Below, piece after piece: positions 1 to 5,242 of a stretch of DNA of 8,009 nt. The notes beneath the pieces were generated by a model, which was given only the letters and a program-made list of their open reading frames with translations, was not told the DNA's origin and ran no database searches. A program made the translations under genes and the position numbers. The stretch's first letter is position 1. The number at the start of each line of letters is the position of its first letter. Source of the DNA: Acidobacteriota bacterium (GTDB lineage Bacteria > Acidobacteriota > Thermoanaerobaculia > UBA5066); assembly GCA_016789625.1 (NCBI GenBank), contig JAEUQS010000236.1, forward strand, positions 1-8,009, written 5' to 3'.

Positions 1-125
1 TGCTCGGCGTGCAGGGCCGGGGCTCGATCGACCTCGGAATCTTCGGCTCCACGGCCAATCAGCTCGTGAGGCATGCCCGGTGTCCCGTTCTGACGGTGAG
101 GAAGGAAGCTCCGACCGGAACCTGA
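1..125 (+). CDS. Universal stress protein (UspA family), C-terminal fragment
   Basis: The frame that starts at base 3 is open to a TGA at 123-125 and gives about 40 residues. They contain a glycine-rich stretch (GVQGRGSIDLGIFGSTANQLV) followed by RHARCPVLTVRK. This is the typical end of a UspA domain: the G-x(9)-GS nucleotide-binding turn, then the last helix and the final beta strand (HA-x-CPVL-x-V) that mediates dimerisation. UspA proteins are cytoplasmic, bind ATP or related nucleotides in some subfamilies, and help cells survive stress. The start and most of the domain lie outside the window, so tandem or fused Usp domains cannot be judged. The gene converges on the minus-strand operon with only 3 bases between the two stop codons. 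Family assignment is confident; the exact role is unknown. Confidence 0.85.
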   Translation, partial: LGVQGRGSIDLGIFGSTANQLVRHARCPVLTVRKEAPTGT

Positions 126-128
126 TCG

Positions 129-749
129 TCATGCCCCCGGACCGAGCAGCGTCTCCATCCTCGCCACCTCTTCGAGCTCGCGTCTCTCGAGCCGCGCGAC
201 GAAGGCCAGAAAGGCCCCGATGAAGACCGTGAGCCCGACGAGAAGGGAGACGATGAGGAGCACCCCTTCCTTCCAGGGCTCCCCCGCCGCGTTCTGAACC
301 AGGGCGCGGGCCGTTGCGAAGGCCGAGAGGAGCACCATCTCCACGGCGAGGAACCTCCAGGCCATCTTCACTCCGTACAGTCGCCGTTCGATACGCAGAC
401 GGAGGAGCGCGACGTGCGCGGCGAGCGACTCGCTGGCGGCGCGGTACGTTCCACGCAGGTTCAGGAGCCCGAAAACCGTGACGCAGGCGGTGGCGCCCAG
501 GAGTCCCCACAGCAGGCCCCGGCTCCAGGGGTTCGCCACCACCACGAGCGCTATGCCGAGGTACGAAAAGCTGACGACGAGGAGAAGGAACTCCGCGCCG
601 ATCGTCAGAGCGTAGTAGAGGCTGCGGCGCCTCACCGCGCGGAGAATGCGCTTGCGGCCCTCCGCGTCGGGTCCGATCTCCCCCTCCGTCCAGGCCGACT
701 GCCAGGCCTCGAGCTCCTCGTCCGGCCGCGGCTCCTCGTGGGTCGTCAT
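129..749 (-). CDS. Four-helix membrane protein, possible anti-sigma factor
   Basis: Predicted 206-residue protein. The first ~43 residues are hydrophilic and cytoplasmic-looking (acidic, with two tryptophans at 16 and 20, then a basic RRAVRRR-like patch). Four hydrophobic segments follow at about 45-71, 77-98, 130-150 and 162-185, with a basic amphipathic stretch at 110-128 between helices 2 and 3 and a charged tail after 186. The ATG overlaps the stop of the upstream sigma factor gene (ATGA), and a strong AAGGAGG lies 6 bases before it (plus-strand 756-762), so the start is well supported. No catalytic motif and no zinc-binding H-x3-C-x2-C anti-sigma motif is visible. Being the last gene, coupled directly behind an ECF sigma factor, suggests that it is the membrane-bound anti-sigma partner, with the short N-terminal domain holding the sigma factor. 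That is inference from position and topology. It could instead be an accessory part of the ABC exporter. Confidence 0.72.
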   Translation of the reverse strand: MTTHEEPRPDEELEAWQSAWTEGEIGPDAEGRKRILRAVRRRSLYYALTIGAEFLLLVVSFSYLGIALVVVANPWSRGLLWGLLGATACVTVFGLLNLRGTYRAASESLAAHVALLRLRIERRLYGVKMAWRFLAVEMVLLSAFATARALVQNAAGEPWKEGVLLIVSLLVGLTVFIGAFLAFVARLERRELEEVARMETLLGPGA

Positions 750-1321
750 GCGGCTCCTCCTTCCCGAAGCGATCGCCTGAGCGCTCCCCGCGCACGCGAC
801 AGCCTCACGTTGACGTTGTTCTCGGTGAGCCCCAGAACCTCCCCGATCTCCCGCGGCGTGAGCCCTTCGAGAAGCAGCATCAGCACCTGCCGGAGCGGCA
901 TCGGAAGGAGAGGAACGGCCTCGCGAAGCCGCGCGGCGCGCTGCGAGGCCGAGGCCCGGTCCTCGGGCGACGGCTCGGGATCGGCCAGCTCGACGGCCTC
1001 GTCGAGACCGGCCCCGTCGCCGGCCCGGAGCGTTCTGTGGCGGAGCGCGTGGCTCACGCCCCGGTTGTGAGCGACGCGATACACGAAGGTGCGCTCGCTG
1101 CTCTCGCCGCGAAACCGGGGCAACGCCTCCCACAAGGCGAGCGCGATGTCCTGGAAGAGGTCCTCGGCGCGGGCCGGCTCGCGCTCGTAAGCCGAGGCGA
1201 CGCGCCGCAGGGCCGGTCCGTAGAGAGCGAGCACCGCGTCGAAGCGCGCTTCGCGATCCCCGCCGGCGGCGCCGGAGGACGCCGCGCTCACTGCCGCCGC
1301 GGCGGCCCCCGTCTCCGTCAC
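746..1321 (-). CDS. ECF-type RNA polymerase sigma factor
   Basis: Predicted 191 residues from a GTG start that overlaps the stop of the permease gene (GTGA). An Ala/Ser/Gly-rich leader (about 1-22) precedes sigma region 2 at about 25-93, including the core-binding helix DLFQDIALALWEALPRF (54-70) and the promoter-melting and -10-reading stretch FVYRVAHNRGVSHALRH (79-95). A variable acidic linker spans about 100-130. Region 4 at about 134-187 has the helix-turn-helix TPREIGEVLGLTENNVNVRLSRAR (155-178), which would read the -35 element. The length is normal for the ECF family, and regions 1 and 3 are absent, as expected. The ribosome binding signal is weak: AGAGGA (plus-strand 1335-1340) is 13 bases from the GTG, so expression probably relies on coupling to the permease. 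The gene is followed, with a 4-base overlap, by a membrane protein that may be its anti-sigma factor. It probably controls its own operon and other genes; the ECF subgroup is not assigned. Confidence 0.88.
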   Translation of the reverse strand: MTETGAAAAAVSAASSGAAGGDREARFDAVLALYGPALRRVASAYEREPARAEDLFQDIALALWEALPRFRGESSERTFVYRVAHNRGVSHALRHRTLRAGDGAGLDEAVELADPEPSPEDRASASQRAARLREAVPLLPMPLRQVLMLLLEGLTPREIGEVLGLTENNVNVRLSRARGALRRSLREGGAA

Positions 1322-2550
1322 GAGGACGCGATCATCCTCTCGTTGCGCAGGAGACGCCCCGTCGCCGCGACGCAGGCGGCCGCGGCGAGGAGCGTGAAGA
1401 GCGAAAGGCCGAGAAACGCCTCGACGCCCGCGCGCTCGCCGCGGAGAAGCCCTCCCACGAGGAGCTGGTGGCCCCACACCGGCACGAGGTGCTGGCGGAA
1501 CGTGGGAACGAGCGACGAAAAGGACTGCACGAAGCCCGCCATCATCGGGAGGAACAGCAGCATCGACAGCGTCGTCTGGGCCTCCTTGAAGCTCCGGGCC
1601 TGCGCCGCGACCAGCATCTGGATCGCGGTTGCGAAGCACGCGAGCGGAGCGAGCACCGCGAAGAGGTCCATCGCCTCGCGGGCCGGGAGCCCGACGCCCA
1701 GATCCAGCGCCAGGAGGCGCGGTCTCGAAAGGAGGAACGCGGAGACGGCGAGCGTCAGCGCCACGCTCACAATCGCGAGAAGCGTCGCGACGACCCATTT
1801 GCCCGCGGCCAGGACCCAGCCCGGCACCGGATGCACGAGGAGGTGCTCGAGAGACGCCCGCTCGCGCTCGCCCGCGGTCGCGTCGATCGCGACGTTCATG
1901 CCGCCGATGAATGCGGCCAGCAGCAGGAAGAGCGGCAGGGTGGCGTTCGCGGTCGCGGCGCGGGAGGCCGCGGTGGAGACGTCCCGCTCCTCGACGCGGA
2001 AGACGTCCACGGACGACGGCGCGACTCCCCTCAGCACGAGCCGGGCGTCCGAGATGCCCCTCTCGTACGACGCGATGGCTGCCCGAACGCGCGAGGCCCT
2101 TCGCGCGCCCGAGCTCCGCGCCGCGTCGTACACCAGGGTGAGGGCGACGGGCCGGAGCCCCTCGAACCTCACCTCGGCGTCGCGTTCGAGGACGAGCGCC
2201 ACGTCGACGTCGCGGCGCCGCACGGCCGTCGCGGCCGTCTCGACATCCTCTCCCGCGAGCGTCTCGACAGTCACGTTCGGAAGGCCCGACAGCTCGCTCA
2301 CGAGCGTGGGGATCCGGGAGGGATCCTTGAGCGGTCCTACCGGACCGCCGGGGGCCCTGCCGGGCTGGAGGATTCCCAGACGCAGCGCGGCGTCCGGGTC
2401 GGAGGCGCGGGCGATCGCGAACAGAGCGAACGCCATGACGGCCGGTCCCCAGAGCGCGTAGGCGAGCGCGGCCACGAGAGAGCGCCGGTCCCGCCGCGCG
2501 TCCCGCAGCTCCTTGCGAATCACGGCCTGAAGTGCGACACGGAGCGTCAT
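1318..2550 (-). CDS. ABC-2 type transporter permease (NatB-like)
   Basis: Predicted 410-residue inner-membrane protein. A basic N-terminus (KELRDARRDRRS, 13-24) precedes one hydrophobic helix at about 26-48. A large, mostly hydrophilic, presumably extracytoplasmic domain runs from about 50 to 200. A cluster of five helices follows at about 204-222, 246-273, 293-315, 326-345 and 376-397. The stretch TAGERERASLEHLLVHPVP (225-243) after the second helix matches the conserved cytoplasmic coupling motif of ABC-2 permeases of the NatB/YhaP kind, and the overall layout (one helix, big outer loop, helix bundle) is typical of that group. It would form the export channel with the ATPase encoded just upstream. 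NatB exports sodium, but relatives move drugs, lipids or peptides, so the substrate is open. The ATG overlaps the ATPase stop (ATGA), and its GAGGAGGG ribosome binding site lies in an inverted repeat (see separate entry). The sigma factor gene overlaps its end. Confidence 0.88.
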   Translation of the reverse strand: MTLRVALQAVIRKELRDARRDRRSLVAALAYALWGPAVMAFALFAIARASDPDAALRLGILQPGRAPGGPVGPLKDPSRIPTLVSELSGLPNVTVETLAGEDVETAATAVRRRDVDVALVLERDAEVRFEGLRPVALTLVYDAARSSGARRASRVRAAIASYERGISDARLVLRGVAPSSVDVFRVEERDVSTAASRAATANATLPLFLLLAAFIGGMNVAIDATAGERERASLEHLLVHPVPGWVLAAGKWVVATLLAIVSVALTLAVSAFLLSRPRLLALDLGVGLPAREAMDLFAVLAPLACFATAIQMLVAAQARSFKEAQTTLSMLLFLPMMAGFVQSFSSLVPTFRQHLVPVWGHQLLVGGLLRGERAGVEAFLGLSLFTLLAAAACVAATGRLLRNERMIASS

Positions 2551-3281
2551 TTGCCGAGTCCCTCCTCGGTTCCGAGGAGCGCGACGAACGCGTCCTCGAG
2601 ATCCGTCTTTCCGGTGCGCTCGAGGAGATCCCGAGGACTCCCTTCCGCCACCACGCGTCCACGCGCGACCACGACGACCTGGTCGCAGAGCGTCGCCACC
2701 TCGGACATCACGTGGCTCGACATCACGACGCAGCGGCCCGCGCCGGCGAGCGCGCGCAGGGTCTTCCTCACCGCCCGTGCCCCGGGGACGTCGAGGCCGT
2801 TCGTGGGCTCGTCGAGCAGAAGGTTCACGGGCTCGTGGACGAGCGTTCTCGCCAGCGCGACGCGCCTCCGCTCACCGAGCGAAAAGCCCTGCGCCCGCCG
2901 GTCGGCCAGGGATTCGAGACCGGTCGCACGGAGCGCGGCGGAGACCCGGGCCTCGAGATCGGCGCCGCGCAGACCCTGGAGCCCCCCCGAGTACTCGAGG
3001 TGCTCTCTCGGGGTGAGCCGGCCGTAGAGTCCGGCCCCGTCGGGGAGCACCCCGAGCTTCGCCTGGGCGCCGCGAGGGTCCTTCGCCACGTCGATGCCGT
3101 CCACGGTGACGGAGCCGCCGCGCGGCGCGAGGAGCCCCGCGAGGATGCGGAGCGTCGTGGTCTTCCCCGAGCCGTTGGGTCCCAGAACGCCCGTCACCGC
3201 GCCGTCTCGCGCCGTGAAGGTCATCTCGTTCACGGCGACCGTGGCACCGAACGATTTCGAAAGGCCGTTCACCTCGATCAC
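2547..3281 (-). CDS. ABC transporter ATP-binding protein (NatA/CcmA-like)
   Basis: Predicted 244 residues from a GTG start. All core nucleotide-binding motifs are present: Walker A GPNGSGKTT (34-42), signature helix FSLGERRRVALAR (133-145), Walker B LLLDEPTNGLD (154-164) with catalytic Glu158, and switch histidine His190 in SSHVM. At the Q-loop the sequence reads LGVLPDGAGLYGRLT (76-90), with no glutamine. LP-D/E-x-x-GLY is usual in the NatA-like ATPases that work with ABC-2 permeases, so this supports the subfamily and is not a defect. The start was chosen because AAGGAGG lies 6 bases upstream and the GTG overlaps the stop of the hydrolase gene (GTGA); an in-frame ATG 57 bases further upstream lies inside the hydrolase gene and lacks this support. 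The protein energises export through the permease that follows with a 4-base overlap. A homodimer of this subunit with two permease chains is the likely assembly. Confidence 0.93.
   Translation of the reverse strand: MIEVNGLSKSFGATVAVNEMTFTARDGAVTGVLGPNGSGKTTTLRILAGLLAPRGGSVTVDGIDVAKDPRGAQAKLGVLPDGAGLYGRLTPREHLEYSGGLQGLRGADLEARVSAALRATGLESLADRRAQGFSLGERRRVALARTLVHEPVNLLLDEPTNGLDVPGARAVRKTLRALAGAGRCVVMSSHVMSEVATLCDQVVVVARGRVVAEGSPRDLLERTGKTDLEDAFVALLGTEEGLGK
2562..2579 (-). promoter_or_regulatory. Inverted repeat covering the permease ribosome binding site
   Basis: Two perfect 8-base arms (CTCCTCGG and CCGAGGAG) are separated by 2 bases; in RNA at least the outer 6 pairs can form. Read on the minus strand, the 3' arm CCGAGGAG, with the following GG, is the only good Shine-Dalgarno sequence for the permease ATG at 2550, about 9 bases further downstream. 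The repeat lies within the last codons of the ATPase gene. Ribosomes finishing the ATPase would open it, a layout that fits translational coupling. Effect is inferred, not shown. Confidence 0.5.
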
Positions 3282-4726
3282 AGCCGGCCTCCTTCGGGCC
3301 CGAGCGCGACCGGGACGGCCGGAATCGATTTCACGCACGCAGCGTCGAGCCCCTCGCCGGTGCCGCGCTCGATGAACCCGGCGATGAGCCTCGGGACGCA
3401 GCCGAGGAACGAGGAGCCGTGGCCGGCCTCCGGCACGACGACGTGGGTTGCCGGCGAGAAGCTCCCTGCCATCTCGTCGCCGCGAATGGGCGGGGTCACG
3501 GGATCGCGACCGCCCGAGAGGATGAGAGCCGGCACCGGCACCACGACGTGCTCGTCGAATCCGCGAGGCGGCGCGCCTCGAGGCCAGACCTCACAAGCCT
3601 CGCGCCAGGCCTCGGCCATGGCCGTTCCCACGAAGGTCCCCGCGGTCTCGCGGGCGATCCGAGGCGGATCGAGGCGCGGAACGTCCTCGGTGCACAGCAC
3701 CGAGAGCGTCATCCCGAGCGCCATGGTTTCGACGCTCCAGGCGGCTCCCTCGGAGAGGAGCGCCGCGAGGGGCCCGTAGTCGTCCCGCGCGGCGGCCGCG
3801 ACGACGAGCGGAACGAGCGCCGCGTGCCGCGGGACGTAGAGGGCGGCCCGCAGTCCGGCCACGAAGCCCGTGCGGGTGAGAAGCGCCGGGCGTGGCACCC
3901 CGTTCCGCGGATCGCGCAGCGCGACGGAGATGGGTCCGTTCGAGAAGCGCGCGAGCACGGACGCGAGATCCCGGCGAAACGACGCGTGCTTGGCGGCACA
4001 GGCGGCATCCCGTTCGCACCTCGTCAAAAGGCCGTCGAGCGCGGTCTCGGCGTCCCGCGCCATGAACAGCGGAAGGGGCATGGCGAGCGGAGCGGCGCCG
4101 TCCAGGACGACGGAGCGGATCGCATCGGGATGCCGGCGCGCCCAGAGCTGGGCCACGCGGGTGCCGTAGGAGCCGCCCCACAGGTTGACCCTTCGACATC
4201 CCAGCGCCGACCTCACGTCCTCGAGGTCGGCGACGATCGCCTCGGTGTCGTAGGGCGCCGGGTCCGCGAGCAGGCGGTCGCGCTCGGCCGCGAGCCGGTC
4301 CGCGTTGCCCACACCGCCTCCGAGGAGGTCGCCGAGCTCGTCCGCTCCCGGCGAGAACGAGAGCGCTCCGGAGCCTCCGGTACCCCGCACGTCCACGAGG
4401 ACGAGATCGCGCGACCTCCGGAGAGCACGGAAGGCTCGCGCGGCCGGTCCCGCGAGGAGTCGCGCGCCCTGTCCCGGGCCGCCCGCGAGCAGGAACACGG
4501 GGTCGTCGGCACGGGCGCGGGTCGTGGCGGGCAGGACCGCGACCGCGAGGCGGATTCGCGTGCCGGCGGGGCCGGTCCGCCGTTCGGGAACGTCCACGCT
4601 TCCGCAGAGGACCTCTTCCGCGAGCCCCTCGACGTGACAGGGCCGCAGGCCGGCGCGTCTCCCCTCGATCGCATCGGCGGTCGGGGCGAGACACAGCCAG
4701 AGAAGACACGCGAGGAGCCGCTTCAT
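3278..4726 (-). CDS. Secreted alpha/beta-hydrolase, TAP-like peptidase (S33)
   Basis: Predicted 482 residues. MKRLLACLLWLCLAPTADA is a classic signal peptide with a likely cleavage after ADA (19). The alpha/beta-hydrolase core starts at about 55. AGGPG (81-85) is the oxyanion-hole segment, DVRGTGGSG (112-120) matches the conserved DxRGxGxS turn, and WGGSYG (183-188) is the nucleophile elbow with Ser186. Likely partners in the triad are Asp408 in SGGRDPVTPP and His436 in EAGHGSS. The C-terminal ~100 residues match the TAP-like C-terminal domain found in Streptomyces tripeptidyl aminopeptidases and related S33 enzymes; the length is normal for the group. Several cysteines (30, 41, 237, 243, 345, 378, 443, 464) fit disulfides in an exported protein. 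The ATG has GGAGG 6 bases upstream. It is the first gene of the operon and overlaps the ATPase gene by 4 bases. It probably trims peptides or cleaves esters in the periplasm or outside; the substrate is unknown. Confidence 0.88.
   Translation of the reverse strand: MKRLLACLLWLCLAPTADAIEGRRAGLRPCHVEGLAEEVLCGSVDVPERRTGPAGTRIRLAVAVLPATTRARADDPVFLLAGGPGQGARLLAGPAARAFRALRRSRDLVLVDVRGTGGSGALSFSPGADELGDLLGGGVGNADRLAAERDRLLADPAPYDTEAIVADLEDVRSALGCRRVNLWGGSYGTRVAQLWARRHPDAIRSVVLDGAAPLAMPLPLFMARDAETALDGLLTRCERDAACAAKHASFRRDLASVLARFSNGPISVALRDPRNGVPRPALLTRTGFVAGLRAALYVPRHAALVPLVVAAAARDDYGPLAALLSEGAAWSVETMALGMTLSVLCTEDVPRLDPPRIARETAGTFVGTAMAEAWREACEVWPRGAPPRGFDEHVVVPVPALILSGGRDPVTPPIRGDEMAGSFSPATHVVVPEAGHGSSFLGCVPRLIAGFIERGTGEGLDAACVKSIPAVPVALGPEGGRL
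3288..3294 (-). promoter_or_regulatory. Shine-Dalgarno site that sets the ATPase start
   Basis: AAGGAGG on the minus strand lies 6 bases before the GTG at 3281-3279, inside the end of the hydrolase gene. It is a near-perfect match to the 16S rRNA tail and places the ATPase start at this GTG, not at the in-frame ATG at 3338. Confidence 0.75.
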
Positions 4727-4873
4727 CGAGAACCTCCGGGGCGCCGTTCGACGGCGCGCTTCGGAGGAGGTAGTCCCGGGCGCACGGACTTTCTTACAGC
4801 CCTGCGCAGAGAGGTGCGAAAGAGAGGGCGAGATGCAGGAAGATCCGCGCATCCCGGCCGAGGAGCGAACGCG
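4727..4873. promoter_or_regulatory. Divergent intergenic region between the two operons
   Basis: These 147 bases separate the hydrolase start (minus) from the DUF485 start (plus) and must hold the promoters of both operons unless the plus-strand genes are read from elsewhere. For the minus operon a weak candidate is TTCGCA (plus-strand 4815-4820), then 18 bases, then TAAGAA (4791-4796), which would leave a leader of about 65 bases; the match is poor, and an ECF promoter is equally possible. No convincing -35/-10 pair was seen for the plus strand. Also present are an 8-base palindrome CTGCGCAG (4802-4809), a 7-bp hairpin (4741-4757), and the ribosome binding sites GGAGG (minus, 4733-4737) and GAGGAG (plus, 4860-4865, 8 bases before the ATG). 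Confidence 0.5.
4741..4757. repeat. Perfect inverted repeat upstream of the hydrolase gene
   Basis: Arms GCGCCGT and ACGGCGC are exact complements around a 3-base centre (TCG). In the minus-strand transcript the hairpin would end 3 bases before the GGAGG of the hydrolase gene. It could be an operator for a dimeric regulator or an RNA hairpin that affects translation of the first gene of the operon. The dyad is seen directly; either function is inference. Confidence 0.4.
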
Positions 4874-5242
4874 ATGACGAATGAGGCCACCGGAGTCCCG
4901 CTCGGCGAAGCGCAGGGCCGTCACCCCGTGACGGCCGCGGAATGGAGCGCGATCGAGCGGGACCCCGAGTTCCGCGCGCTCGTCGCGGCCAAGCGGCGCT
5001 TCATCCTGCCCGCGACGGTGTTCTTCATCGTCTACTACTTCGCCCTGCCGGTGCTGGTGGGCTACTTTCCCGGGCTCATGAGCGTTCGCGTCGTGGGCAA
5101 GCTCAACCTCGCCTATCTCTTCGCGCTCTCCCAGTTCTTCATGGCCTGGACGGTGATGTACCTCTACATCGTGAAGGCCCGCGACTTCGATGCCCGGGCC
5201 GCGAGGATCGTGGAGAAGGTCCAACGGGGAGGGATTTCGTGA
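4874..5242 (+). CDS. DUF485 small inner-membrane protein (YjcH-like)
   Basis: Predicted 122 residues. A hydrophilic N-terminus with the conserved ERDPEFRALVAAKRRFILPA stretch (28-47) leads into two membrane helices at about 45-65 and 78-100, joined by a short loop with GKLNLAYLFAL (75-85). A charged tail (101-122) follows. This pattern and length are those of DUF485 proteins, nearly always encoded directly before an ActP-type symporter, as E. coli yjcH is before actP. The function of the family is not well defined; it is thought to support the symporter or act as its small subunit. The ATG has GAGGAG 8 bases upstream. The stop overlaps the GTG of the symporter gene (GTGA), so the two proteins are probably made in step. 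The open frame continues far upstream without a plausible start signal, and that part overlaps the hydrolase gene, so the 4874 start is preferred. Confidence 0.9.
   Translation: MTNEATGVPLGEAQGRHPVTAAEWSAIERDPEFRALVAAKRRFILPATVFFIVYYFALPVLVGYFPGLMSVRVVGKLNLAYLFALSQFFMAWTVMYLYIVKARDFDARAARIVEKVQRGGIS

Noticed and set aside
24..31. Palindrome TCGATCGA in the Usp gene as a regulatory site
   Set aside because: An 8-base palindrome within coding sequence is expected by chance and has no supporting context.
2547..2623. Missing Q-loop glutamine considered as a sign of a dead ATPase
   Set aside because: The residue in question is near position 80 of the ATPase, where NatA-like subunits commonly read LPD or LPE; all other catalytic motifs are intact.
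1322..2662. Long N-terminal extension of the sigma factor frame up to a methionine at 2662
   Set aside because: The extension overlaps the whole permease gene and is Arg/Gly/Pro-rich. The GTG at 1321 with a GTGA overlap gives a normal ECF length.
3282..3338. In-frame ATG start for the ATPase at 3338
   Set aside because: It adds 19 residues, mostly Arg/Ala/Pro, not typical of the family, while the GTG at 3281 has AAGGAGG at 6 bases and the GTGA overlap seen at the other junctions.
1037..3779. Several plus-strand frames of 400-520 codons opposite the ABC and hydrolase genes
   Set aside because: Composition is Arg/Ser/Ala-rich without motifs, and they oppose genes with complete catalytic motifs on the minus strand.
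4727..5224. Upstream extension of the hydrolase frame to a methionine at 5224
   Set aside because: It would overlap the DUF485 gene and place the signal peptide in the interior. The ATG at 4726 has GGAGG at 6 bases and is followed directly by a signal peptide.
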